Positions 34,378 through 43,224 of a stretch of 64,000 nt of DNA are shown here, piece after piece; position 1 is the first letter of the stretch, and each line of letters begins with the position of its first letter. Both the position numbers and the translations under genes were made by a program. The stretch comes from Adlercreutzia equolifaciens DSM 19450 (lineage in GTDB: Bacteria > Actinomycetota > Coriobacteriia > Coriobacteriales > Eggerthellaceae), in the NCBI RefSeq assembly GCF_000478885.1, contig NC_022567.1, positions 2,170,001 through 2,234,000 of the forward strand. Direction: 5' to 3'. Under the pieces are notes generated by a model. That model was given only the letters and a program-made list of their open reading frames with translations. It ran no database searches and had not been told where the DNA came from.

Positions 34378-34818
34378 CTAACGCATGAGCCTCATCTCGA
34401 TGTGCATGACGCCGCCGTCGTCGAACTCGTCGGAGGTCTGCACGAAGCCGAGCTTCTCGTAGAACCCGCGTGCCTGCACCTGGGCCTCGATGGTGATGAC
34501 GTCGGCGTCCAGCTCCTCCTGGGCCACGCGGATGGCCTCCTCCATGATGCGCCGCCCCGCGCCGCACCCGCGCTCCACGGCGATGACGCGCCCGATGGAG
34601 GCCGTCGGGTGCGTGACGCCGGCCGGCAGCACCCGCGCGTAGGCGGCAAGCGCCCCCTCATCGTTGCGGAAGTACAGGTGGATGGCCTCCTTGTCGGCAT
34701 CGTCCACCTCCTGGTAGGGACTCTGTTGCTCCACGAGAAACACCGCGCAACGCAGCTTCAAAAGCTCGTGGTACTCGTCCAGGCTCAATTCGTTGAAACG
34801 TTTCGCCACCAATTCCAT
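34378..34818 (-). CDS. ElaA-like GNAT acetyltransferase
   Basis: This 146-residue protein begins with the LSLDEYHELLKLRCAVFLVEQ segment typical of ElaA-like acetyltransferases and has the acetyl-CoA loop VERGCGAGRRIM (about 83-94) and a C-terminal GFYEKLGF. Its substrate is unknown. GAAAGAGG supports the ATG. It converges with the GyrI-like gene. Confidence 0.88.
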   Translation of the reverse strand: MELVAKRFNELSLDEYHELLKLRCAVFLVEQQSPYQEVDDADKEAIHLYFRNDEGALAAYARVLPAGVTHPTASIGRVIAVERGCGAGRRIMEEAIRVAQEELDADVITIEAQVQARGFYEKLGFVQTSDEFDDGGVMHIEMRLMR

Positions 34819-34983
34819 GCCAGCCTCTTTCCTGATCGGACAACCGCAGAGCCCACTGGAACAAGCGCAGATTCCACGGTTGCCACGTTCTTGCTCATGG
34901 GGCTATTGTATCGTGCCTATTCGCGAGAAGCCGCGACACTCCATCGATCGCTCCCGACAATCATCCGAGGTTGTCTGGGCAAG

Positions 34984-35142
34984 AATTTCGACTTGTTAGA
35001 CTTCCGCCCAAACGATTGCAAGACTTTGCCTGATCGCCCCTTCCCGGAATATAGCGCGATCAGGCATTTCTTCAGTCGTCTTTTACGCAGCTCCCTCCGA
35101 GGCCGACGCGCGGCCGCAGGAAATGTCTAACAACTCGGAATT
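34984..35142. repeat. Third palindromic intergenic element
   Basis: Outer arms 34984-35001 and 35125-35142 are inverted copies matching at 16 of 18 positions (TTGTTAGAC inside). An inner perfect 11-bp stem joins 35027-35037 and 35056-35066 (TGCCTGATCGC). The design resembles the elements at 402, 9954 and 11219, and the arm CGAGTTGTTAGAC is loosely like CGAGTTATAAGCGTC there. The surrounding 34819-35190 holds no gene that I can support. Confidence 0.6.
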
Positions 35143-35190
35143 TTGTCCTGTGCAAAACACTTCTCTTGTCTCCAAGGGTCACCTCACCTC

Positions 35191-35245
35191 TTGACAACTC
35201 AGGAATGCAATATATAATTTGCAAATGGAAGATATATCTTGCATT
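35191..35245 (+). promoter_or_regulatory. Consensus promoter with overlapping operator for the XRE operon
   Basis: TTGACA (35191-35196) and TATAAT (35213-35218) are both perfect, 16 bases apart. AATGCAA (35204-35210) and TTGCATT (35239-35245) are inverted copies, extended inward by TATAT/ATATAT, so a palindrome covers the -10 and start site. Autorepression by the XRE protein is likely. Confidence 0.85.
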
Positions 35246-35280
35246 ACCCAAGAAGCGCGAGAGGGATCCAAGAGAGCACC

Positions 35281-35391
35281 CATTCAAGCGCAACATGGTA
35301 GCCAGCGATCCCGACGGAATGGTCAGCGATCCCGACGGGATGGTCAAGGCGCTCGGATCCAGAGACGCGCCATCCAAGCGCAACCTGGTAG
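35281..35391 (+). repeat. Direct repeats in the XRE leader
   Basis: A 21-base unit (CATTCAAGCGCAACATGGTAG, 35281-35301) recurs at 35371-35391 with two changes. Between them CAGCGATCCCGACGGAATGGT is repeated in tandem (35303-35323 and 35324-35344, one change). All units are multiples of three and stay in frame with the XRE gene, so they may be coding (SDPDGMV repeated) if translation starts upstream. Confidence 0.75.
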
Positions 35392-35420
35392 AGGGCGCGC
35401 AGAAAGGAGCAAGGCATTTC

Positions 35421-35636
35421 GTGAACGAAGAGAAAAACCTGCGGATGAGGGACGCCCGCACGCGGCTCGGCCTTTCCCAGACTGACCTGGCCGAGCGCGT
35501 GGGCGCCACGCGGCAGACGATCGGACTTATCGAGGCGGGGCGCTACAACCCAAGCCTCAAGCTTTGCACGGCCATCTGCAAAACCCTGGGCGTCACCCTG
35601 AACGACCTGTTTTGGGACGAGGATGCCGCCTCGTAG
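35421..35636 (+). CDS. XRE-family transcription regulator
   Basis: This 71-residue protein is a minimal helix-turn-helix regulator of the kind often paired with a small membrane protein. It contains LGLSQTDLAERVGATRQTIGLIEAGRYNPSLKLCTAICKTLG and ends at LNDLFWD. The GTG at 35421 has AAAGGAG upstream with slightly long spacing. An in-frame ATG at 35295 would add the repeat peptide but lacks a ribosome-binding site. It should bind the palindrome at 35204-35245. Confidence 0.85.
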   Translation: MNEEKNLRMRDARTRLGLSQTDLAERVGATRQTIGLIEAGRYNPSLKLCTAICKTLGVTLNDLFWDEDAAS

Positions 35637-35777
35637 GCAGCGCTTGCGCCCGGAACAAAACCACATCGCATTGGCAAGACCGGCGAGCGCAAAGTCACTT
35701 CGCCGCACAATCAACTGTCATTCGACGTGGAGTTATCCCCCTGCAACGGCACAACTTTGGAACGAGGAGGCTCCGTC

Positions 35778-36341
35778 ATGAAAATCATCGACCGCTGGAA
35801 CGAGTTCATGGGCCCGAAAGACGAGCGCCTGGCTGCGGAATCAAACCGCTGCGCCGCCGTGGGCTACACCATTCTCATCATCGGCTCGGCCCTGTGCCTG
35901 TACTACGGCATCATGTTGAACCAGGTGGCCGAGACGACCGGCCATCCCCTGCTCACACCTTTGGGACAGTCCGTCTTCCCCGTGGACACGGCCCTACTTA
36001 TCATCATTCTCGCCTCGGGGCTCATCTCCACGTACTTGCAGGTGCGCAGCGGCACCTTCGACACCCATACGCGCATCGCCCAAGCGGATCGCATTCCCTG
36101 GGACTACGTGGCCTTGGTGTCGCTTCTGTGCGGCCTCGGCCTGGGCGTCACGACGACGGCCATGCGCATTCTCGCGGAAGTGCAGATCGTCGGCGTCGAG
36201 AACGTGACCTGGGGCGGCGACATCGCCATCGGCGTCGTCTACTTCACTCTGGCGTTCTTTTTGGCCTTCGGCCTGTTTGCCGCCACCTTCCACAGCGCCA
36301 TCGACCGCCGTCGCCAGCTGGAGCGAGAGCTGGAAGAGTAG
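35778..36341 (+). CDS. Four-helix membrane protein paired with XRE regulator (DUF6773-like)
   Basis: This 187-residue protein has two pairs of hydrophobic segments and a charged C-terminus (RRRQLERELEE). It resembles DUF6773-type proteins that follow a small XRE gene. AACGAGGAGG supports the ATG at 35778. The function of such pairs is not known; the regulator probably controls it. Confidence 0.7.
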   Translation: MKIIDRWNEFMGPKDERLAAESNRCAAVGYTILIIGSALCLYYGIMLNQVAETTGHPLLTPLGQSVFPVDTALLIIILASGLISTYLQVRSGTFDTHTRIAQADRIPWDYVALVSLLCGLGLGVTTTAMRILAEVQIVGVENVTWGGDIAIGVVYFTLAFFLAFGLFAATFHSAIDRRRQLERELEE

Positions 36342-36414
36342 CCGGAGGCGCGCACCCGGGAACGCACACTCGGCACTCCCGGAAGCATCCCCACCGCCCG
36401 CTTAGGCGTGACGC

Positions 36415-38499
36415 TCACTGCGCCAGGGCGAACTCGCGGATGGTGCGGTCGATGGGCTCCATGAGGGCCACGGCCACCGCCTCGTCGCGGCAGATTCGCA
36501 TAGCGCCGCCGCGGTAGTCGAGTACCACCTCGCCGGTCACCTCGTCCCACAAAAGCAGCTTCGAGAAGAAGTGCCCGTTCTCGTCGGCCCGCCCGCGCGC
36601 GGCCCCTTCCAAATAGTCGGCGGCGAACTGGAAGGCGCGGCGGGACTGCAGAAACGACAGCTTGCCGCGAATATCCTCCAGGAAGGGAGCGCCGTCGGAG
36701 TCCACGACGTCGCCGGCGTGGTTGCGCAAGCCGGCGATGGCCACCACCGGGCGATCGCCATCAATGATGGAAATCTCAGCCTTCACCTTCCGCAACCGGC
36801 GCGGCGCCGGCGCATCGGCGAGCCAGGTGTCGGGGCGTTGGGGCTCCATGCCGGCCGCATACTCCTCGGCCAGCGAGTGCATGGCCGTGCGCACCGACGG
36901 GTAGAACTTGAAGTCCTGCATGAGCCGGCGCAGCTCGTAGCGGGTATAGTGGTCGCTCGTCTCCTTGATGGGTCGCACGAGCTTCACGTGCACGCCGCGC
37001 GCCATGAGGGAATCCAGCGTCTCGTCCAGCTTGTCGGCGGCGGTCGTGTCGATGGTGTCGAGCTTCGACAGCTTCAGGATGAGGGCCTCGTTGCCGGCGG
37101 CGGCCGCCTCTATCTCCTCCTGGGCCTTCGCGATGTTCATGAAGGACAAGTCGCCCGAGAGCTTCACCGTGCCGAGCGCGTAGCCCACCTCGATGTCCTT
37201 CTTCGCCGGCAGGTCGTCGGGCTTGTAGGGCACCGCGCCCAGAAGCTCGGGGCCGGAGGTGTCGATCTTCTCGCGGCCGGCACGCAGGGCGAGCGCCAAA
37301 ATGAAGCCGCCCAGAATGCCCGCCACGGCGCCGAGCAAAACGACGAGGGCCGCCGAGGCGGCAAAGACCATGAACTCACGGCGCGTTTTGAAGGCGTAAG
37401 TGGTGATCTTCCCGAAGTCGACGATGTCGAGCAGGGCCACCACGACGATGGCCGACAAAGCGCAGCGGGGCAGAAAGCCCATAAACGAGCCGGCAGCGAA
37501 GGCGACCACGGCCACGATGAGGGCCGAGAACACGCTCGCCATCTGGGAGAGGGAGCCCGAGGCGATGCCGGCGGCCGTGCGCGACATGGAGGCCGAGCAC
37601 GGCGGGCAGCCGATGAGGCCCACGAACGCGTTGGCCAGACCGAAGGTGCGCATCTCGCCGTCGGGGGACGGCGCGGGGGCGTCGCCCGCCGAGAACGCCT
37701 CGACGCACAGCAGGGATTCCAGCGACACCACCACCGCGATGGCGAAGGCGGCCAGGAGCAGCGCCACGATGTCGAGACCCTCGGGCAGCACCGTCGCGAT
37801 ATGGGGAAGCGTGCCCGACACCTGCAGGAGAAAGACGATGGGAAGCCCCGCCGCCGCAAGCCCGTTGCACAGCAGAGCGGCCGCGACGAGCACCACGATG
37901 GCCGAGGGCACTTTCGGGAAGAAGCGCTTCAGGAGGTACATGCCGGCGATGCACAAGGCCGACACCACCGCGCAGGCCCACGAGGCGCCCGGCAGGCACG
38001 AGGCAATGGCGGCGACCTTCGACACAATGGTGCCGGAGGTGTCGGCCGTCGTGCCCAGAAGCAGCGGGATCTGGCCGATGACCACCGTGATCGCGATGCC
38101 GAATATGAACCCGTGCATGACCGGCAGCGGCATGCGGCGGATGAGTCGCCCTGCCCCCGCCCAGCCAAGCAGCAGAAGGAACAGCGCCGTGAGAAGCGTG
38201 AGCAGGGGCATGGCGGCGGCGATGGCGTCCTGGCCGACGATGCCGGCAGCGGCGAGCATCGAGGCGGTCATAGCGGCGGCGGCCGAATCCATGCCGAAGA
38301 CCACGCGGCGCGTGCCGGTGAGCAGCCCGAAGGCGAGCGGCGCCACGATGGAGGCCCACAGGCCATAGATGGCCGGCAGCCCCACCACCTCCGCATAGCC
38401 CATAGCAATGGGGATGGAAAGCGCGGCGATAACCAGGCCCGCGACGGCGTCCTTCGGCAGATCGGCCGCTCGATAGCCCTTCATGGCCTCAACAATCAT
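36415..38499 (-). CDS. SulP-family anion transporter with STAS and extra C-terminal domain
   Basis: This 694-residue protein starts directly in the SulP core (DAVAGLVIAALSIPIAMGYAEVVGLP), with about eleven membrane segments up to residue 405. A STAS domain follows (about 430-530, LILKLSKLDTIDTTAADKL). A further 150 residues after the STAS domain contain no membrane segment and match nothing I know (ISIIDGDRPVVAIAGL, then DEVTGEVVLDYRGGAMRI). SulP proteins move sulfate, bicarbonate, dicarboxylates or other anions. The start has no clear Shine-Dalgarno sequence, so it could shift slightly. Confidence 0.88.
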   Translation of the reverse strand: MIVEAMKGYRAADLPKDAVAGLVIAALSIPIAMGYAEVVGLPAIYGLWASIVAPLAFGLLTGTRRVVFGMDSAAAAMTASMLAAAGIVGQDAIAAAMPLLTLLTALFLLLLGWAGAGRLIRRMPLPVMHGFIFGIAITVVIGQIPLLLGTTADTSGTIVSKVAAIASCLPGASWACAVVSALCIAGMYLLKRFFPKVPSAIVVLVAAALLCNGLAAAGLPIVFLLQVSGTLPHIATVLPEGLDIVALLLAAFAIAVVVSLESLLCVEAFSAGDAPAPSPDGEMRTFGLANAFVGLIGCPPCSASMSRTAAGIASGSLSQMASVFSALIVAVVAFAAGSFMGFLPRCALSAIVVVALLDIVDFGKITTYAFKTRREFMVFAASAALVVLLGAVAGILGGFILALALRAGREKIDTSGPELLGAVPYKPDDLPAKKDIEVGYALGTVKLSGDLSFMNIAKAQEEIEAAAAGNEALILKLSKLDTIDTTAADKLDETLDSLMARGVHVKLVRPIKETSDHYTRYELRRLMQDFKFYPSVRTAMHSLAEEYAAGMEPQRPDTWLADAPAPRRLRKVKAEISIIDGDRPVVAIAGLRNHAGDVVDSDGAPFLEDIRGKLSFLQSRRAFQFAADYLEGAARGRADENGHFFSKLLLWDEVTGEVVLDYRGGAMRICRDEAVAVALMEPIDRTIREFALAQ

Positions 38500-38940
38500 C
38501 GCCCCACCTCGCTTTCCGTCTTCCCGCCTCGCGCTTCACGCTCCGCCCATGCGCCCCGCATGGCTGTCGCACGTGGCCTTTTACCCCACACAGCCGTCCA
38601 ACACCCGACGCCACCTCTCCGCCGACTTTCGGCAATCCTCGCATCATGGGGCGCCCGTCTTCCAGAAAGGCGAGATTGTACCAGATAAATGCCGAGATCG
38701 CAGCGCTTATTCCAACGACATCCACGCCCAGGACGAAACCATGACCACACGACCACAGCAAAACCGACACGGTAGCCCGCTCGCTCCATATTTGAGAGAA
38801 TCGCCCATCGCTGGCGCAGCACCTCGCAACCTGAATCGTCAATGCAACGGCCTACAACCATGCAGTAACTGCAGCGCAGAGGGTCATACGGAACGATTCA
38901 ATCGTTCTAACCCGCTTAGCCGGACCGATCGCGGCACCAC
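38500..38940. other. Upstream region of SulP gene with a short palindrome
   Basis: No coding region is supported here. GAACGATTCAATCGTTC (38891-38907) is a perfect 8-base inverted repeat around one C. A minus-strand TACAAT (about 38675-38680) may be the SulP -10. The rest is unstructured by eye. Confidence 0.4.
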
Positions 38941-38965
38941 TCTCGCACTAGTCCGCAAAAGCAAT

Positions 38966-38992
38966 CGTGGCGCGGCAGAAGGCCGCGCCACG
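38966..38992 (-). terminator. Terminator of the second flavoprotein gene, next to a G9 run
   Basis: CGTGGCGCGGC (38966-38976) pairs perfectly with GCCGCGCCACG (38982-38992). On the minus strand it is followed by ATTGCTTTT. A run of nine G residues (38992-39000) adjoins it, between the stem and the gene's stop codon. Confidence 0.8.
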
Positions 38993-39020
38993 GGGGGGGG
39001 AGGGAAGCTGAAAAGCGAAA

Positions 39021-40745
39021 CTAAGCAGCTAGAAGATCCTGAACAGCTAGATAGGCGAAGGTGATGGCAGCAGCCCAATCACCGCCATAGACATGATGGG
39101 TGTACATACCGCCAGCCCACAGACCACCGGCGCATTCGCCAATCGCGTAGAGACCGGGAATGACATCTCCCTCGGGCGTGACAACTCGGGCGACCTCGTC
39201 GGTATGCAGGCCGCTACACGTGCTGAGCAGCGTCGAGCCCTCGTGGATAGCGTAGAACGGCGGCGTATCGAGCGGATAGAGGAACTCCTTCTCGAACAGC
39301 GTGTCGACGCCGCTCGCTGCATCGCGCGTGGTGCGCTCGAACGTTTCCTTCAGAGTCGCAGCGTCGACGCCCATCTTCTCCGCGAGCTCCTCCACCGTGT
39401 CGGCCTGAATCAAAGCGCCCTCCTCGATCATCTGCCCGATCACCGCCACCGACCCATCGGCGATAGTTGGATCGTTGGACAGATAGGCCGTTTTGAGCTG
39501 TGCGGCCGCTTGGGGATAATTGGCATCGAGAACCGTCCAGCAACGTCCGTGGGTCTGGTTGATAATGGCGCCACCGAGCATGCTGACGGGCACCTCCTCG
39601 TTCACGAAACGGCGACCTTGTTCGTTCACGCGAATCCAGGGAATGAAGAGGGCCGGGATGCCCATCATATGCGCATCGACTATACCGTAGCTGTTGAGTA
39701 GGGCCGAATGGGGCGCGTCGTCTTCCGCGGCTCCTACCGCAAGGCCCATCTCGTGCCCGTCGCCGGTCACACCGACGTTGGCGAATTGCACGGCGGCAAT
39801 CGTGGCGTAATCGCGCGGGCGCATGTACTTCTTCATGCGCTCCATGTTCGCCGCATAGCCGCCCGTCGCCAACAGGACTCCCTTCGACGCGTTAAGCTGC
39901 GTATACGCGCCGTCGCTCCCCTTCACGACAACACCGGTCACTGCGCCGTTCCCGTCTTGCACAAGCTGCACGGCAGGCGTGTCGAAGCGAATCTCTGCAC
40001 CTTGGGCCAAAGCGAGGTCGGCAATGGATTTGTGGACGTCAGCCTGCCGCTGGTTGCGTCCCCCAACCCACGTGATGTTGGCGTTGACGCAGCGCGTCCA
40101 ACCCTCCATCATGATCCCGGGGAAGGCGGGGAACGTCGGCTCGGCCTCGATGCCCGCCGGCACCAGCGCGTTGTCGTAGAGCCAGTCGAACGCCTCTCCG
40201 CTGTGATGATAGAGCGCCGCGAGCTTTGGCCCGTTGGCCCGATAGGCACTCGAGGTCATGAGGGCCTCCATGAAGTCCTTGAAGGTCGGACAGGGAAACT
40301 GGTGCTGCTCCTGAACCTTCGAGTTGATAACGAAAATATCCCCGGGATTGGCAGCAGGGACGCTCATCTTCTCCACCACCAGCGTCTTAAGCCCGTTTGC
40401 AGACGCATAGGCTGCGGCGGCCGAACCAGCCGCCCCCATGCCGACGATAACCACATCCCAGTCTTCCGTCTGGGCGATGTCAGTCACGGGCTCGGACTCG
40501 AACGCCACCTCACCTTGGGGTGGCAACCAGCACTCGTACTCGGCCGTCGGATCCACGGCGCCCGTATCGGGCATGTCCGCAGTCTCGGCCTCTTCCTGCT
40601 TCATCCCTTCCTGCTTAGCAGCATTCGGCGCACAGCCGAACATACCCGCGGCACCCAAAAGGGCCGCTGCCGTCATCGATCCTTTCAGGAACGTCCGCCG
40701 CTCCATATTCGCCTCATCGATGCCATGCACGTGCGTCTCACTCAT
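39021..40745 (-). CDS. Tat-exported FAD-dependent reductase/dehydrogenase, no FMN domain
   Basis: This 574-residue protein has a Tat signal (ERRTFLKGS) and a lipobox (MFGC), then the FAD-binding VVIVGMGAAGSAAAAYA. It belongs to the fumarate reductase/succinate dehydrogenase flavoprotein superfamily. Unlike the first flavoprotein it has no FMN-binding domain, and the fumarate-type residues are replaced: STCSGLHT stands where H-x-T-M-G-G is expected, and there is no Arg in RFVNEEVPVS. A different substrate, such as a steroid or plant phenolic, is therefore likely. GGAGGAATC supports the ATG. The LuxR regulator gene lies just upstream on the same strand. Confidence 0.9.
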   Translation of the reverse strand: MSETHVHGIDEANMERRTFLKGSMTAAALLGAAGMFGCAPNAAKQEGMKQEEAETADMPDTGAVDPTAEYECWLPPQGEVAFESEPVTDIAQTEDWDVVIVGMGAAGSAAAAYASANGLKTLVVEKMSVPAANPGDIFVINSKVQEQHQFPCPTFKDFMEALMTSSAYRANGPKLAALYHHSGEAFDWLYDNALVPAGIEAEPTFPAFPGIMMEGWTRCVNANITWVGGRNQRQADVHKSIADLALAQGAEIRFDTPAVQLVQDGNGAVTGVVVKGSDGAYTQLNASKGVLLATGGYAANMERMKKYMRPRDYATIAAVQFANVGVTGDGHEMGLAVGAAEDDAPHSALLNSYGIVDAHMMGIPALFIPWIRVNEQGRRFVNEEVPVSMLGGAIINQTHGRCWTVLDANYPQAAAQLKTAYLSNDPTIADGSVAVIGQMIEEGALIQADTVEELAEKMGVDAATLKETFERTTRDAASGVDTLFEKEFLYPLDTPPFYAIHEGSTLLSTCSGLHTDEVARVVTPEGDVIPGLYAIGECAGGLWAGGMYTHHVYGGDWAAAITFAYLAVQDLLAA

Positions 40746-40872
40746 GTCGATTCCTCCTCTCCTTCTCGCCCTCCGTAACGGGCGATCCGATCATTCCCGA
40801 TTCACCGGGCTGACGGAAGCATACGAGGAGGAATCTGACGCGTCATCGCTTGCGCTAGGGGAAATCGACGTA

Positions 40873-42345
40873 TCACCCAGATTTGGGGAGAAGGCTCTCA
40901 TCAGGCATTTTAATGATTTCGACCAAATCATCGCGGGAATGGATGCCGATCTTGGCATAGATGTGCTTTACATGGGTGCGCACGGTATCCTGCGAGACCA
41001 TCAGGCGCTGAGCCGCCGCGGGAATGCTCCACCCTTCGCTCAAGCAAGTAAGAACCTCGGTCTCCCGATCGGTCAGCTGGTAGACATCCGCTATGGCCTG
41101 ACAGCGTCCATGGAGCTCATTCTCGAGGGAGTTAGCCAAAAGCGGCGTCACGGCAATACGCTTCACAGCGAGTGCCTGGGGCTTCTGGAACGACCACGAT
41201 TCACGAAAGCAGACGATAAAGAACAGGTACGAGCAGAGCGAGAGAACCACGAACCGATCGATGTCCCTGTCACCCGACGCATGTATCGCCATCGACGCGA
41301 GGGCAATTCCGAGAAAAAACGCGAGGAACACGAGAAGCGCCGCACCCCAGAATCGCAGAGACCGCGCACGGGGATCGCCAAGGCACTGGCTGAGCACATA
41401 AAACATCATGCTCACGTTGACCGTAAACGCGCCTAGCAGTACAGCGGCAGTCGCCCCCACCAAGGCATCGCCGGCAAATACCAGAAAGCAGTAAGCCAAT
41501 GCCGACAGGACAGCGCAGACCTTCGCGTAAGAATAGATGCTCCGTAGGCATCCAAGAGCTGGGGTAATCGTCAAGATGATGGTCAGCGAGAGCAGCGAAA
41601 GAATATAGAGCATCGTATAGCTCGCACTCGCCAAACTCGTGGGATTCATCACAATGGGGCAGATCATTCCACCGGCGAACAACAGCGCGGTCGTCGATCC
41701 CAGCACCATGGGAAGCCGACGTCGATCCTCGGCTCCCTCTGGCAATACCGTCTCGTATTCCGTCAAAGAGGAAGAGAGACGTCGATGCGCGATGTACCAC
41801 ACGAGGGAAACCAGGCAGCAGAGAGCGGAACCAACGAGAGGGAACCTCTCAATGGGAAAGAACACCACAAAGGCGGCGATAAGAGATCCGGGGACGGCAT
41901 GCTTCCAGAAATCGGTCTCGGAAGTGGCCCGACAGTAATCGACAATGTACAGGAACCCCATAGCCGATGCGACAGATAGGAGCGCGGCGGAGGGAATGGT
42001 CTCAATGAGCCAGAATCCACCCAAAGCTGGCACAATGGCATGGGCAGCGAAATACCACGCGATACCGGCAAGGAACAGGACGCACATGCGCAATGGCGAA
42101 GCCCAGTTCTCCATGGAAAGCGGCCGCATGACCGCAAATTGCGAGGCCATGCCCAGAACAACGAGCACTGCAACTTGGACGATCGCCCAAACGATGAAGA
42201 CCTGCCCGTCTGGCTGCGCGTTGATCCGAGCAGGAATGAACGTGAAACCCGTAAGGATAATGGTCAGATTGGCGCACCAATGGAGAATAACCCAGCCATT
42301 CCCCAGCTTATAGGAAGCCGAAGGCTCCTCACGACCATCAGTCAT
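40873..42345 (-). CDS. Membrane-embedded LuxR-type regulator
   Basis: This 490-residue protein has about twelve membrane segments followed by a LuxR/GerE helix-turn-helix at the C-terminus (YQLTDRETEVLTCLSEGWSIPAAAQRLMVSQDTVRTHVKHIYAK). Proteins of this build are greatly expanded in Eggerthella and relatives, where they commonly stand next to flavin reductase genes and control them in response to the substrate. It is upstream of the Tat flavoprotein with a 127-base gap, so the pair is probably sensor-regulator and target. GAGGAAGG precedes the ATG. Confidence 0.93.
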   Translation of the reverse strand: MTDGREEPSASYKLGNGWVILHWCANLTIILTGFTFIPARINAQPDGQVFIVWAIVQVAVLVVLGMASQFAVMRPLSMENWASPLRMCVLFLAGIAWYFAAHAIVPALGGFWLIETIPSAALLSVASAMGFLYIVDYCRATSETDFWKHAVPGSLIAAFVVFFPIERFPLVGSALCCLVSLVWYIAHRRLSSSLTEYETVLPEGAEDRRRLPMVLGSTTALLFAGGMICPIVMNPTSLASASYTMLYILSLLSLTIILTITPALGCLRSIYSYAKVCAVLSALAYCFLVFAGDALVGATAAVLLGAFTVNVSMMFYVLSQCLGDPRARSLRFWGAALLVFLAFFLGIALASMAIHASGDRDIDRFVVLSLCSYLFFIVCFRESWSFQKPQALAVKRIAVTPLLANSLENELHGRCQAIADVYQLTDRETEVLTCLSEGWSIPAAAQRLMVSQDTVRTHVKHIYAKIGIHSRDDLVEIIKMPDESLLPKSG

Positions 42346-42534
42346 GGCATACCTTCCTCACTGCAACGTTGTCGAAATGCCGCTCTGAATCGCAAAAGTC
42401 CAGACAGCGAAAACCTCTTCTCCCATGCAAGACGAGATGCCCGACGAGCGGACGGCAAGCAGCGTCTACGGCGAAGAGCGCCTCCCATCATACACGATGT
42501 GAACCAGCTTCGCGCTCGGGGCGCGGCATCCCGC

Positions 42535-43224
42535 TTATTCCAGCGGCTTGTCCGTGCCGGGGACGTCCTGGATGGTGCGCAGGCCGTTTGACGGCGGCTC
42601 GCCGAGGGGGAACCAGTACTTCCACGCCTCGAAGGGGTGGGCGCCCTCCACCCGGTCCACGTCCCTAAAGGCGTCCTTGGGGACGATGGTGTGCAGCTCG
42701 CGGCCGCTTTCCGTGAGCAGGTGGATGCCGCCGGCCGCCAGCGCCTCGTCGCAGAAGGTGAGGCAGTTGTAGGTGATGAGGTTGTAGGTGCCGGTATGCG
42801 CGCGGCGGTCCTCGGCGCAGGCCTGCACGGCGCGGAAGGTCGCCTCATCGCACCACAGGGCGATGGCGCAGTTCACGTGCTCGTTCCACCAGTTCCCCGG
42901 CTGGCCGTGCACGATCCAGCCCGAGCGCTCCCGCAGCTCGGCGAAGGTCATGGGCTCCTTGAGGTCGGCCATGATGCCCGGCGCCTCCAGCTGGCTGCTG
43001 TGGCGGTAGTAGGAGTAGGTCTGCAAGGGGCCGCCCACCGGGCCCAGCGCCAGGATGCAGTGGCCCTCGTCCCACGCCGCCTCCAGGTTGAACAGCAGGA
43101 ACACGTTGTACGAGTTCGCCGGCGGCTTCGTCCATGCCGCGGGAAGCAGCGCCTCGCGCTGCTGGTTAGCGTGGCAGCGGCGAAGGGTCTCCCTCGTCTC
43201 CGCCTCCTTGAGGGAATGCACCAT
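42535..43224 (-). CDS. Uncharacterised protein with possible permuted papain-like fold
   Basis: This 229-residue soluble protein has YNVFLLFNLEAAWDEGHCILALG near the start and TYNCLTFCDEALAAGG later. A conserved His early and an N-Cys at the head of a helix are typical of circularly permuted papain-fold (NlpC/P60, DUF4105-like) peptidases or acyltransferases. That assignment is an inference from motif order only. GAGGAGGAGC supports the ATG on the minus strand. Confidence 0.6.
   Translation of the reverse strand: MVHSLKEAETRETLRRCHANQQREALLPAAWTKPPANSYNVFLLFNLEAAWDEGHCILALGPVGGPLQTYSYYRHSSQLEAPGIMADLKEPMTFAELRERSGWIVHGQPGNWWNEHVNCAIALWCDEATFRAVQACAEDRRAHTGTYNLITYNCLTFCDEALAAGGIHLLTESGRELHTIVPKDAFRDVDRVEGAHPFEAWKYWFPLGEPPSNGLRTIQDVPGTDKPLE

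Noticed and set aside
35166..35420. Upstream extension of the XRE regulator
   Set aside because: The open frame starts before the mapped-looking promoter, and the only later ATG (35295) lacks a ribosome-binding site. Kept as a possibility in the findings, not as the annotated start.
36571..38688. Long plus-strand open frame of 705 codons opposite the SulP gene
   Set aside because: It is a GC-driven shadow: very rich in Arg, His and Gly, no domain, no ribosome-binding site, and it covers a gene with clear SulP motifs. Similar shadows at 15521-17899, 18017-19765, 49110-50813, 7416-8639 and 25512-27437 were rejected for the same reason.
38992..39000. Run of nine G as a phase-variation switch
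   Set aside because: It lies after the stop of the second flavoprotein gene, next to the terminator, so length changes would not alter a reading frame or an obvious promoter.
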